Shown here: in pieces, positions 6,307 through 15,528 of the stretch | How positions within the stretch are numbered: the stretch's first letter is position 1 | Layout of the letters: each line of letters begins with the position of its first letter | NCBI GenBank assembly: GCA_902786515.1 | Contig: CADADA010000022.1 | Span: 1 to 48,929, forward strand | Direction of reading: 5' to 3' | Length of the DNA: 48,929 bases | From: an uncultured Lachnospiraceae bacterium | GTDB taxonomy: Bacteria; Bacillota; Clostridia; Lachnospirales; Lachnospiraceae | Position numbers and translations under genes: made by a program | The notes under the pieces: model-generated | What the model was told of the DNA's origin: nothing | Databases searched by the model: none | What the model saw: the letters and a program-made list of their open reading frames with translations, nothing else

Positions 6307-8943
6307 TTATTTGTTAGCGATAGCTGCCTGAGCTGCTGCAAGTCTTGCGATTGGAACTCTGAATGGTGAGCATGATACATAGTCAAGACCAATCTTATGG
6401 CAGAACTCTACTGAAGATGGATCTCCACCGTGCTCTCCACAGATACCAACGTGAAGCTTGTTGTTAACAGGCTTACCAAGTTTGATAGCTGTCTCCATTA
6501 ACTTACCAACACCTGTCTGGTCAAGTTTTGCAAATGGATCGTTCTCAAAGATCTTTGTATCATAGTAAGCATTTAAGAACTTACCAGCATCATCTCTTGA
6601 GAATCCGAATGTCATCTGTGTTAAATCGTTTGTACCGAAGCAGAAGAAGTCTGCTTCCTTAGCGATTTCATCAGCTGTAAGAGCTGCTCTAGGAATCTCG
6701 ATCATTGTACCAACTTCATACTCAAGATTTGCACCTGCTGCTGCGATCTCAGCATCAGCTGTTTCTACTACTACACTCTTAACATACTTTAATTCCTTAA
6801 CTTCACAAACAAGCGGAATCATGATCTCAGGCTTAACTGTCCAGTCCGGATGAGCCTTCTGAACTTCAAGAGCTGCACGGATAACAGCCTTAGTCTGCAT
6901 CTTAGCGATTTCAGGATAAGTAACAGCAAGACGGCATCCTCTGTGTCCCATCATAGGGTTGAATTCATGTAATGAATCAATAATAGCCTTGATATCATCT
7001 ACTGATTTGCCCTGAGCGTCAGCAAGTTTCTTAATATCTTCTTCCTCTGTAGGAACGAATTCATGAAGAGGTGGATCAAGGAATCTGATTGTAACCGGAT
7101 TTCCCTCAAGAGCCTCATAAAGAGCCTTGAAATCTCCCTGCTGATATGGAAGAATCTTGTCAAGAGCTGCTTCTCTCTCTTCTACTGTATCTGCACAGAT
7201 CATCTCTCTGAATGCTGCAATTCTGTCTTCTTCGAAGAACATATGCTCTGTACGGCAAAGACCGATACCTTCTGCACCAAGCTCACGAGCCTTCTTAGCA
7301 TCTGCAGGAGTATCTGCATTTGTTCTAACCTTTAATGTTCTATATTTGTCTGCCCAAGCCATAACTCTACCGAATGTACCTGCGATAGAAGCGTCAACTG
7401 TTGGGATAAGACCTTCATAGATGTTACCTGTTGTACCATCGATAGAAATCTCTGATCCTTCTGTAAATGTCTTACCTGCTAAAGTAAACTTCTTGTTCTC
7501 TTCGTCCATGTTGATATCGCCACAACCAGATACACAACATGTACCCATACCACGAGCAACAACGGCAGCGTGTGATGTCATACCACCACGAACTGTAAGG
7601 ATACCCTGTGCAGCCTTCATACCTGTAATATCTTCAGGTGATGTCTCAAGACGAACAAGTACAACCTTCTCACCTCTTGCAGCCCACTCTGTAGCATCGT
7701 CAGCTGTGAATACAACCTTACCACAAGCAGCTCCAGGAGAAGCTCCAAGACCTTTTCCGATTGGTGTAGCTGATTTTAATGCAGCTGCATCAAACTGTGG
7801 ATGAAGAAGTGTATCAAGGTTACGAGGATCAATCATAGCAACAGCCTCTTCTTCTGTCTTATGTCCTTCATCAACAAGGTCACAAGCAATCTGAAGAGCT
7901 GCCTGAGCTGTTCTCTTACCGTTACGGCACTGTAACATGTAAAGCTTCTTATTCTCTACTGTAAATTCCATATCCTGCATATCATGGTAGTGATTCTCTA
8001 AGATTTCACAAACCTTGATAAATTCTGCATATGCTTCTGGGAATTCCTGTTCCATCTGAGCGATTGGCATAGGAGTACGAACACCGGCAACAACGTCCTC
8101 ACCCTGTGCATTCTTAAGGAACTCACCCATAAGCTTCTTCTCACCTGTAGCAGGGTCACGTGTAAATGCAACACCTGTACCGGATTCATCATTTAAGTTA
8201 CCGAATACCATAGGCATTACGTTAACAGCTGTTCCCCATGAATAAGGGATATCATTGTCACGACGGTAAACGTTAGCACGTGGGTTGTCCCATGAACGGA
8301 ATACAGCCTCGATAGCTAACTTTAACTGCTGAACAGGATCTGAAGGGAAGTCTTCTCCTAACTGGTTCTTGTACTCAGCCTTGAACTGCTCTGCCAATGT
8401 CTTTAAATCAGCTGCAGTAAGTTCAACGTCATACTGAACTCCCTTTTCCTCTTTCATCTTGTCAATTAACTGTTCAAAATACTTCTTACCAACTTCCATA
8501 ACGACGTCTGAGAACATCTGGATAAAACGTCTGTAAGAATCATATACGAAACGTTCAAACTTTGGATCTGGGTTACCAGCTATCATAGCTGCAACTACTT
8601 CATCATTCAAACCAAGGTTAAGGATTGTATCCATCATACCCGGCATAGATGCTCTTGCACCTGAACGAACAGAAACTAAAAGTGGATTCTTAAGATCTCC
8701 GAATTTCTTTCCGTTGATCTCTTCCATCTTCTTAACGCCTTCCATAGCTTGAGCCATGATCTCATCATTAATCTTGCGACCATCCTCATAGTACTGTGTA
8801 CAAGCCTCAGTTGTGATAGTAAAACCCTGTGGTACAGGAAGACCGATATCTGTCATCTCTGCAAGGTTGGCACCTTTTCCACCAAGAAGATTACGCATGC
8901 TCATGTTACCTTCACTGAACATGTATACCCATTTGTTTGCCAT
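6307..8943 (-). CDS. ppdK: Pyruvate, phosphate dikinase
   Basis: This 878-residue cytoplasmic enzyme interconverts pyruvate, ATP and phosphate with phosphoenolpyruvate, AMP and pyrophosphate. The N-terminal ATP-grasp region begins with LLGGKGANLAEM. The swivelling phosphohistidine domain has GGMTSHAAVVARGMG with the catalytic histidine at about 456. The C-terminal PEP/pyruvate barrel has the conserved CGEHGGDPSS with Cys at about 831. Both positions agree with the well-studied Clostridium symbiosum enzyme. The ATG has AGGAGG eight or nine bases upstream. It is monocistronic: its own promoter is at 9050-9078 and a terminator follows. In anaerobic Firmicutes it links PEP and pyruvate and often works with pyrophosphate-based glycolysis. 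Confidence 0.97.
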   Translation of the reverse strand: MANKWVYMFSEGNMSMRNLLGGKGANLAEMTDIGLPVPQGFTITTEACTQYYEDGRKINDEIMAQAMEGVKKMEEINGKKFGDLKNPLLVSVRSGARASMPGMMDTILNLGLNDEVVAAMIAGNPDPKFERFVYDSYRRFIQMFSDVVMEVGKKYFEQLIDKMKEEKGVQYDVELTAADLKTLAEQFKAEYKNQLGEDFPSDPVQQLKLAIEAVFRSWDNPRANVYRRDNDIPYSWGTAVNVMPMVFGNLNDESGTGVAFTRDPATGEKKLMGEFLKNAQGEDVVAGVRTPMPIAQMEQEFPEAYAEFIKVCEILENHYHDMQDMEFTVENKKLYMLQCRNGKRTAQAALQIACDLVDEGHKTEEEAVAMIDPRNLDTLLHPQFDAAALKSATPIGKGLGASPGAACGKVVFTADDATEWAARGEKVVLVRLETSPEDITGMKAAQGILTVRGGMTSHAAVVARGMGTCCVSGCGDINMDEENKKFTLAGKTFTEGSEISIDGTTGNIYEGLIPTVDASIAGTFGRVMAWADKYRTLKVRTNADTPADAKKARELGAEGIGLCRTEHMFFEEDRIAAFREMICADTVEEREAALDKILPYQQGDFKALYEALEGNPVTIRFLDPPLHEFVPTEEEDIKKLADAQGKSVDDIKAIIDSLHEFNPMMGHRGCRLAVTYPEIAKMQTKAVIRAALEVQKAHPDWTVKPEIMIPLVCEVKELKYVKSVVVETADAEIAAAGANLEYEVGTMIEIPRAALTADEIAKEADFFCFGTNDLTQMTFGFSRDDAGKFLNAYYDTKIFENDPFAKLDQTGVGKLMETAIKLGKPVNNKLHVGICGEHGGDPSSVEFCHKIGLDYVSCSPFRVPIARLAAAQAAIANK

Positions 8944-9049
8944 TTTTAATTCCTCCTAAATAGTTCTTTATTGTATAAGGTCATGCCTTATATTTCAATA
9001 ATATGTCACAAAATTGCTTAAAAAAAACCGCAATAATGACTACTTTCTA

Positions 9050-9078
9050 ATTATAACAATTGATTCTTGATTAGTCAA
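9050..9078 (-). promoter_or_regulatory. ppdK: ppdK promoter
   Basis: On the minus strand TTGACT (9078-9073), 17 bases, then TATAAT (9055-9050). The expected leader is about 100 bases. It holds two small stem-loops: ATTGC/GCAAT around a T run, and ATAAGG/CCTTAT (8991-8975) not far above the ribosome site. Confidence 0.8.
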
Positions 9079-9100
9079 TTCAAAATTCTTTTTGTTGCCA

Positions 9101-10597
9101 TCAAGATTTTATCTTCATATGGTATTTCCGGTTCATATTTTTTGACGGACTGATATATATTTTCATCCAGTCTTTCGTGATTCCGTGTCTGTATAATGTA
9201 TCCGACATAAAATCACTGACATATGTTGCAACCGGCCAGTTTTCTTCCATATCATATACCGGTACAAATACTGTCACTTCAGATTTTCCCTCTTCTTCTG
9301 CCTTCAAAATCTGGTTAATGATATCATTATCAATTTCCACACATAATCTTTCAGGATGACTTGCAGAATTAACATATTTGTACATTCTTTCATCATTAAC
9401 CGTTTCGTTGAAAATAATGTAAAATATAAGTGGTACAATCAAAAATGCAAGCTTTATCTCAGATACCGTATATGCAAACGATGTCATAACTGCCAGCAGC
9501 AGATAAAACATAATTCCAAACAGCACTCCGCTTCTTTTCATATAATCCGGGCTTGTCTTTGCACAAAGTAATATCAGATATACAAGCGTTACCGCTCCAC
9601 AGATGATACAGCGTATAATCAAATTTAAATATGCTGAATCTTTTTCTTCTTTCTTTCTTTTTATGAGGTACGCAACAACACCGGTCAGAACAAATAAAAC
9701 CGAAGTCAGCAAAAATGTCCTGTTAATTCTTTCAAATAAAAGTGATTTGAGCGACCTGATACATAGTAACATATTTTTTCCGAAATCCTTATTTGACAAA
9801 TCATCCGCTCTTCCACCGTTCACTTCATATACAAGCGAAACCATCCAGCAGATAAGAGTCAAAAACCATATCGCATTTTTCTTTAAAAAAAGCTTTAAAC
9901 TTTTCTCTCTGTGAAACAGTATTTTTTCAAGTAATGTCTCTCCTACAAAAGAAACCAGAATAATACTCTGAAACATATTAGAATTTATGGCCAGATAAAT
10001 CGCCAAAACTCTAAGAGAATTTACGGGTATATTTTCTTTTGAAAAAATATCAGGTTCATTATTTAAAAAATGCAATACTAATATGCTGTTTAAAACTGCA
10101 GGGATTACATAGAAAAACATGCACGTCACATTTGCTTCTGCGAACATATGAAGATTATCCCTTGCCTTTACGTTATATATCAAAAAATGATACAACACCG
10201 CAATTCCAAGAATTCCTACCTCTTCATATATTCTAAGTCCCACGGTTTTTGAAATACGACTTATAAAGAAAACAAAATACAGCAAAACAAAAACTGAAAC
10301 TGCCAAAGCGTATGCTATCGCAAGCGAGCCTATATAATCATTTGTGAAAGGCTTGAACAATATAATTCCCACCATAGAACATAACGACATGAATGTCTCC
10401 GGAAGAATCCTTGTAGGATTCCAGTCTCCCCATATAGGAGTTGCCCTTCTCGTGTACGAAGCAAACAGCCAGTCATCCGCATCAAATATAATCAGCGGAT
10501 GTATATTTGCAAAAAATACAAAAATTCCTGTAAATAAAATCGAAAAAGCTATAATGTATGTTATACATTTACTCATTTCATTTTTTGAATCATTCAT
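9101..10597 (-). CDS. Polytopic membrane protein, GtrC-like glycosyltransferase candidate
   Basis: About 498 residues from the ATG at 10597, chosen because AGGA lies eight bases upstream and the start overlaps the glycosyltransferase stop by a few bases. There are roughly eleven hydrophobic helices. The first loop after helix 1 carries acidic motif FDADDWLF, and a soluble C-terminal part of about 100 residues follows the last helix. That layout, behind a GtrB-like gene, matches GtrC-type enzymes, which transfer a sugar from an undecaprenyl-phosphate carrier to an outside acceptor. No sequence family is firmly recognised; a flippase or unrelated membrane protein is possible. The pair probably decorates a surface polymer or lipid. 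Confidence 0.6.
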   Translation of the reverse strand: MNDSKNEMSKCITYIIAFSILFTGIFVFFANIHPLIIFDADDWLFASYTRRATPIWGDWNPTRILPETFMSLCSMVGIILFKPFTNDYIGSLAIAYALAVSVFVLLYFVFFISRISKTVGLRIYEEVGILGIAVLYHFLIYNVKARDNLHMFAEANVTCMFFYVIPAVLNSILVLHFLNNEPDIFSKENIPVNSLRVLAIYLAINSNMFQSIILVSFVGETLLEKILFHREKSLKLFLKKNAIWFLTLICWMVSLVYEVNGGRADDLSNKDFGKNMLLCIRSLKSLLFERINRTFLLTSVLFVLTGVVAYLIKRKKEEKDSAYLNLIIRCIICGAVTLVYLILLCAKTSPDYMKRSGVLFGIMFYLLLAVMTSFAYTVSEIKLAFLIVPLIFYIIFNETVNDERMYKYVNSASHPERLCVEIDNDIINQILKAEEEGKSEVTVFVPVYDMEENWPVATYVSDFMSDTLYRHGITKDWMKIYISPSKNMNRKYHMKIKS

Positions 10598-11585
10598 TTT
10601 TTTCATCCTCTTCAATGTAGTGTCTCTCGGTCTTTTCCCATGTCCTGTGACTGATAATATATCTCGGTCTTTGCTTGGTTTCCATGTAAGTCTTTCCAAC
10701 ATATCCGCCAATTATACCAAGACTTAACAATTGTATGCCTCCAAGAAAACATACAATACATACTATAGACGCCCAGCCTGCAACCGTATTACCTGCCAGA
10801 GAAGTGATAACAGCCCACAAAACACCGATGAATCCCATAAGTCCTACTACAGCTCCAAAACCTGTTATAAAATTAATAGGTTTTACTGACATACTGGTAA
10901 TGCCGTCATATGCCAGTGCTATCATCTTTCTTAATGGATAATGGCTTTCTCCTGCTATTCTCTCATGTCTTTCATAATAAACGGATGTACTTTTAAATCC
11001 CACAAGCGGAAACATCCCTCGAAGGAAAATGTTCACCTCATGGTAATCAGCAAAGTGATTCAGAACGAGTGAGCTTACCAGTCTGTAATCAGCATGGTTA
11101 AACACAACTTCCGCTCCCATCAGATTCATAACTTTATAGAAACCCTCTGCCGTCATTCTTTTAAATGCAGTGTCTGTCGATCTTTTTGAACGCACACCGT
11201 ACACAATTTCACATCCGTTTAAATATTCATCAACCATGGCATCCATGGCATTTATGTCATCCTGTCCGTCACAATCTATGGAAATTGTTATATCACAATT
11301 ATCCTTAGCCTCCATCAGTCCGGCAAGCACGGCATTTTGGTGTCCTCTGTTCCTGCTCTGGCTGATTCCGATATAATGTTCATCTTTCCCCGAAAGTTCT
11401 GTTATAATATCCCATGTCTTATCCTTTGAACCGTCATTTACAAATAGTATTCTGCTGTTCTTACTAATCTTTTCTGCTTTTATAAGAGCGTTGATTTTTT
11501 CTAAAAAAAGCGGAGCGCTTGTGTTCAACACCTCCTCTTCATTGTAACATGGAATAACAATCCACAATATAGGCTTTGCCCCCAT
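10590..11585 (-). CDS. GT2 glycosyltransferase, undecaprenyl-phosphate sugar transferase type (GtrB/DPM1-like)
   Basis: The 331-residue protein has the GT2 fold motifs: IPCYNEEE (11-18), FVNDGSKD (48-55) and the metal/nucleotide-binding DCDGQDD (104-110). Two C-terminal membrane helices (about 231-260 and 268-292) follow. Enzymes of this shape load a hexose from a nucleotide sugar onto undecaprenyl phosphate at the inner membrane face. GAGGTGG sits six bases before the ATG. It is translationally coupled to the downstream polytopic protein, which would use the lipid-linked sugar. No GtrA-type flippase gene is present in the window. Confidence 0.85.
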   Translation of the reverse strand: MGAKPILWIVIPCYNEEEVLNTSAPLFLEKINALIKAEKISKNSRILFVNDGSKDKTWDIITELSGKDEHYIGISQSRNRGHQNAVLAGLMEAKDNCDITISIDCDGQDDINAMDAMVDEYLNGCEIVYGVRSKRSTDTAFKRMTAEGFYKVMNLMGAEVVFNHADYRLVSSLVLNHFADYHEVNIFLRGMFPLVGFKSTSVYYERHERIAGESHYPLRKMIALAYDGITSMSVKPINFITGFGAVVGLMGFIGVLWAVITSLAGNTVAGWASIVCIVCFLGGIQLLSLGIIGGYVGKTYMETKQRPRYIISHRTWEKTERHYIEEDEKNE

Positions 11586-11612
11586 CGGTTTCCACCTCGA
11601 TTTCCTAATTCA

Positions 11613-11656
11613 TAAAAAAAGGGGGCAAATGGCCATTAAAACCAAATGACACCCTT
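11613..11656 (-). terminator. Possible terminator after glyQS
   Basis: On the minus strand AAGGGTG pairs imperfectly with the CCCCCTT that precedes a run of seven T; the loop contains AATGGCCATT. The stem is weak, so part of the transcription may continue into the glycosyltransferase gene. Confidence 0.35.
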
Positions 11657-11676
11657 AAAACATCAAGCTTCATATA

Positions 11677-13065
11677 TTAAAACTCAAATTTTTTCTCAAA
11701 ATATGACTTCAAATCCTCAATTCTGATTCTTTCCTGTTCCATCGTATCTCTGTCTCTGACAGTTACACAGCCATCAGTCTCTGACTCAAAATCATAGGTC
11801 ACGCAGAATGGTGTACCAATCTCATCCTGTCTTCTGTATCTCTTTCCGATATTTCCTCTGTCATCAAATTCACAGTTATACTCTTTGCTAAGATCAGCAT
11901 AAATCTTCTCTGCGCCTTCATTTAATTTCTTCGATAACGGAAGAACGCCAATCTTAACAGGTGCAATCTGCGGATGGAAATGAAGAACAGTTCTTACATC
12001 TCCGCCTTCCAATTCTTCCTCATCATAAGCCGAACACAGGAAAGCAAGCGTAACTCTGTCTGCACCAAGTGATGGCTCGATAACATATGGAATATACTTT
12101 TCCTTAGCCTCGTCATCAAAATATGACATATCCTCACCTGACACTTCCTGATGCTGTGTGAGGTCATAATCTGTTCTGTCAGCAATTCCCCACAACTCAC
12201 CCCATCCAAATGGGAATAAAAACTCAATGTCTGTAGTACCTTTGCTGTAGAAACAAAGTTCCTCAGGAGAATGGTCTCTTGCTCTCATCTCATCGTCTTT
12301 CATACCAAGGCTCTTAAGCCAGTTAATACAAAACTCTCTCCAATATTTGAACCAGTCCAAATCAGTTCCCGGCTTGCAGAAAAATTCTAATTCCATCTGT
12401 TCAAACTCTCTGGTTCTGAACGTGAAGTTTCCAGGTGTAATCTCATTTCTGAACGACTTACCAATCTGACCTATTCCAAAAGGCACCTTTTTTCTTGATG
12501 TTCTCTGCACATTTTTAAAGTTTACAAAAATACCCTGTGCAGTCTCAGGTCTTAAATATACCGTATTCTTGGCATCTTCAGTAACACCCTGGAATGTCTT
12601 AAACATCAGATTGAACTGTCTGATGTCCGTAAAATTATGCTTACCGCAGGTTGGACATGCAATATTCTTTTCCTCGATGAAATTCTTCATCTGTTCCTGT
12701 GTCCAGCCATCTACTGAACCTTCAAGCTCAAAATTATTCTCTTCAGCCCAGTCTTCAATAAGCTTATCAGCTCTGAATCTCTCATGACATTCCTTACAGT
12801 CCATAAGCGGGTCAGCAAAGCCGCCTAAGTGACCTGAAGCAACCCATGTCTGCGGATTCATCAATATGGCACAATCTACTCCTACATTGTATGGATTTTC
12901 CTGAATGAATTTCTTCCACCATGCCTTTTTAACATTGTTCTTTAATTCAACACCAAGATTTCCATAATCCCATGTGTTCGCAAGTCCTCCATATATCTCA
13001 GAACCCGGATACACAAAACCTCTTGCCTTGGCAAGTGCAACTATCTTATCCATTGTTTTTTCCAT
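11677..13065 (-). CDS. glyQS: Glycyl-tRNA synthetase, single-chain type
   Basis: The 462-residue class II synthetase charges tRNA-Gly. The N-terminus [20 protein letters not shown] is typical of the dimeric (alpha-2) form. Motif 2 region [19 protein letters not shown] and the C-terminal anticodon-binding domain (from about 370) are complete. A zinc-type CxxC pair is seen in CKECHE and CPTCGK. Its start lies two bases after the lipoprotein stop, so the two are cotranscribed. No T-box leader is seen in front of either gene. Confidence 0.96.
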   Translation of the reverse strand: MEKTMDKIVALAKARGFVYPGSEIYGGLANTWDYGNLGVELKNNVKKAWWKKFIQENPYNVGVDCAILMNPQTWVASGHLGGFADPLMDCKECHERFRADKLIEDWAEENNFELEGSVDGWTQEQMKNFIEEKNIACPTCGKHNFTDIRQFNLMFKTFQGVTEDAKNTVYLRPETAQGIFVNFKNVQRTSRKKVPFGIGQIGKSFRNEITPGNFTFRTREFEQMELEFFCKPGTDLDWFKYWREFCINWLKSLGMKDDEMRARDHSPEELCFYSKGTTDIEFLFPFGWGELWGIADRTDYDLTQHQEVSGEDMSYFDDEAKEKYIPYVIEPSLGADRVTLAFLCSAYDEEELEGGDVRTVLHFHPQIAPVKIGVLPLSKKLNEGAEKIYADLSKEYNCEFDDRGNIGKRYRRQDEIGTPFCVTYDFESETDGCVTVRDRDTMEQERIRIEDLKSYFEKKFEF

Positions 13066-13066
13066 C

Positions 13067-13738
13067 TTACTCTTTGTCCTCCATTAAATATATGATATAA
13101 TTGTCATCTTCATTAGACGTGAATGCTGAATCATTCTTCATCTTCACATCACCGGTGACGTATTTAATCGTTCCTTCAACTCGCATGGTAACACCATGAG
13201 TTGTATTGATAACCATAAGCTTCTCGCTATCTTCTGCTTCTAATATGTCATCAATATCAAGTTTCTTTTTATCAAGCTTATTAGATTCTGCTTTATAAAA
13301 ATCGCAGTCAAACTTATATTTTTTTTCTTTTGCTTCCTTGTAAGTACCTACAAAAAATTCCATCTTCTTTTCAGAATTGACATATACATTGTTATATACA
13401 ACATAATCCTTCACGGTTGCAAAATTAAGTCTGACCTTTGCAATTCCATCCTCTTCTTTTACACTGTCAAGACTCATCCCATTGTCTTTCGAGTACTCCG
13501 AATTAAACTCACTTATCTCATCAGTGACCATCTTCTCTAGCTCGGTAATGCTGTATTCATTCTCATCAAACTTTTCCGCATACTCCACCATAAGACTTCC
13601 ATCGTTATATACACGCATATATTCGCCTTCGTATACAGCTGTGTATCCTTTATCCTTTGAAACCTTAGAACAACCGGCAGTCATGACAAGTGCAAGAATA
13701 AATATAATCGCCGATGCTATACGTTTTCTTCTTAACAT
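13067..13738 (-). CDS. Predicted lipoprotein, function unknown
   Basis: About 223 residues from the ATG at 13738, with AAGGGA about 12 bases upstream; the ATG at 13750 is almost on top of that site. A basic N-terminus and hydrophobic stretch end in the lipobox MTAGC, so it should be anchored outside the membrane by a lipid. The rest is charged and has no recognised domain. It sits between recO and glyQS; the 82-base gap before it holds no clear promoter. It is probably part of the era-recO transcript and is coupled to glyQS. Confidence 0.7.
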   Translation of the reverse strand: MLRRKRIASAIIFILALVMTAGCSKVSKDKGYTAVYEGEYMRVYNDGSLMVEYAEKFDENEYSITELEKMVTDEISEFNSEYSKDNGMSLDSVKEEDGIAKVRLNFATVKDYVVYNNVYVNSEKKMEFFVGTYKEAKEKKYKFDCDFYKAESNKLDKKKLDIDDILEAEDSEKLMVINTTHGVTMRVEGTIKYVTGDVKMKNDSAFTSNEDDNYIIYLMEDKE

Positions 13739-13832
13739 AAATATCTTCATTCCCTTTCTATACCCTGCAAACGTGCGTCCACAGGCAAAAATTTGTGTGA
13801 AAATATACTTTTCCGCTATACCTCCACTTAAT

Positions 13833-14597
13833 TTAATCCCTAGTATTATACTCTAACATAGTTATAATTTCAAGAGATTTAAAACTTTTATCAATATACC
13901 TTGAATAATATTGCCTTAAAATCTTTTCAAGTTCACAGAGCACATTTTCACTTACCAGAAAGGTATATAATTTTTTTATATCTGACGAAACAACATACTG
14001 CATCGTGTATACCGTGGAAATGTCAATCTTCATTGTGTCCGGTATACTGCCTTCACACTCCGTGCAAATCATACCTCCCTTAGATATGCTTATTGACTTA
14101 AGCTCATTCTCCTCCCCGCAGTTAATGCACGAAAATACCTCCGGATATTCTCCGTTATATACAAGTATTTTAAGCTCGTATATACATCTTACCAGCCTGT
14201 TTGGAATTTTTTCGTTCATAAGTGCTCTCAAAGACTGGTAGAGCAACTGAAGCATTTCCTTTGCTTCAATGTTTTCTTTTGAATAATAATCAGCAAGTTC
14301 CAAAAAATAAAATCCATAATATGTTGCGCTTATATCCTTCGAAATATTTTCAAAATAATTTTCTATTTCTATCGACGACACAACATTCGAATTTCTTCCC
14401 ATGAATATGGTGAATTTTCCATAAGAAAAAGGTCTGCTGCCAGCCATCAGTGAGCTCTTGGGTTTTCTGGCTCCTCTTGAAAATGCTGATATTTTCCCTT
14501 TTTCTTTCGTCAAAAGTGTTATTCGTAAATCATATTCTCCCACCGGTTTTGACGATAACACCATACCATTTAACTCGATATTATTATCAAATGCCAT
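13833..14597 (-). CDS. recO: DNA repair protein RecO
   Basis: RecO (254 residues) works with RecR and RecF to load RecA onto SSB-coated single-stranded DNA. The N-terminal OB-fold has the typical GMVLSSKPVGEYDLRITLLT and FSRGARKPKS. The C-terminal domain has a four-cysteine zinc site (CINCGEE and CTECEG, about 165-190). Its ATG overlaps the era stop (TAATG), so the two are translated together, an arrangement common in Firmicutes. Confidence 0.93.
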   Translation of the reverse strand: MAFDNNIELNGMVLSSKPVGEYDLRITLLTKEKGKISAFSRGARKPKSSLMAGSRPFSYGKFTIFMGRNSNVVSSIEIENYFENISKDISATYYGFYFLELADYYSKENIEAKEMLQLLYQSLRALMNEKIPNRLVRCIYELKILVYNGEYPEVFSCINCGEENELKSISISKGGMICTECEGSIPDTMKIDISTVYTMQYVVSSDIKKLYTFLVSENVLCELEKILRQYYSRYIDKSFKSLEIITMLEYNTRD

Positions 14598-15508
14598 TAT
14601 AATTCATTCCTTTGATCGAATCCGAAATTTTTAAGATAAAAATCGCTGTCTCGCCATTCTTTTTTTACCTTAACCCAGAGTTTCAGATTCACCTTACATT
14701 CTAACTGCTGCTCAATCTCATATCTTGCCGCACTGCCGATTTTCTTAAGCATCGCCCCCTGCTTTCCGATAATTATTCCCTTGTGAGAATCCCTTTCACA
14801 CACTATAGTTGCGTCGATATCAACAAGACGGTTACCTTCCCTGTAACTCATCCTGTCTATTGCAACTGCAATACCGTGAGGAATTTCATCATTAAGGCAT
14901 TTTAATGCTTTTTCCCTTATAAGTTCGGCAACAATCTGTCTCATAGGCTGGTCTGTAACCGTATCCTCATCAAAATATTGTGGCCCGTATGGCAGATATT
15001 TCATTATCATATCTATTATCGTGTCACAATTATCGCCGGACACGGCTGATGCCGGTATGATTTCCGCAAAATCACAGATTTTTCTGTAATTGTCAATATA
15101 TTTTAGAATCTCACCCTTATCCTTCACCGTATCCGTTTTATTAATGACAAGAATCACGGGAGTTTTTATCTTTCGCAACTGACTTGCAATATGCTGCTCT
15201 CCCGCACCGATATAGTCCGTCGGCTCCACGAGCCACACAACAACGTCAGCTTCCTTCAGCGTATTCTCTGCTACACCCACCATATATTCACCAAGCTTAT
15301 TCTTCGCCTTGTGGATACCCGGCGTATCTAAGAATACTATCTGACCTTTATCGCTTGTATACACTGTCTTAATCTTATATCTTGTTGTCTGTGGTTTATG
15401 TGAAGTAATCGCTATCTTCTGACCTATCAGCTGATTCATCAAGGTTGATTTTCCAACATTTGGTCTCCCAATCAATGATACAAATCCTGATTTATAGTCT
15501 TTCTGCAT
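14597..15508 (-). CDS. era: GTPase Era
   Basis: Era (303 residues) binds the 3' end of 16S rRNA and assists 30S assembly. Present are the P-loop GRPNVGKS (14-21), DTPG, and the guanine-specific NKTD, followed by the C-terminal KH domain with GKQGAMLKKIG. I chose the ATG at 15508 because GGAAGG lies six bases upstream; an in-frame ATG at 15529 has no such site and overlaps the stop of the M16 peptidase gene. It is followed by recO with a one-base overlap. Confidence 0.96.
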   Translation of the reverse strand: MQKDYKSGFVSLIGRPNVGKSTLMNQLIGQKIAITSHKPQTTRYKIKTVYTSDKGQIVFLDTPGIHKAKNKLGEYMVGVAENTLKEADVVVWLVEPTDYIGAGEQHIASQLRKIKTPVILVINKTDTVKDKGEILKYIDNYRKICDFAEIIPASAVSGDNCDTIIDMIMKYLPYGPQYFDEDTVTDQPMRQIVAELIREKALKCLNDEIPHGIAVAIDRMSYREGNRLVDIDATIVCERDSHKGIIIGKQGAMLKKIGSAARYEIEQQLECKVNLKLWVKVKKEWRDSDFYLKNFGFDQRNEL

Positions 15509-15528
15509 ATTGCACCTTCCTTTGTTCA

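Noticed and set aside
7421..7804. A 127-codon plus-strand frame opposite ppdK
   Set aside because: It mirrors the codon pattern of the real gene and has no ribosome site or known motif.
10597..10711. A 38-codon extension of the GtrC-like gene to an upstream ATG
   Set aside because: It would overlap the glycosyltransferase gene by about 120 bases in another frame, while the ATG at 10597 has a well-placed AGGA site.
13739..13832. A T-box or other riboswitch in front of the lipoprotein-glyQS pair
   Set aside because: The gap is only 82 bases and lacks the conserved T-box sequence and a terminator stem.
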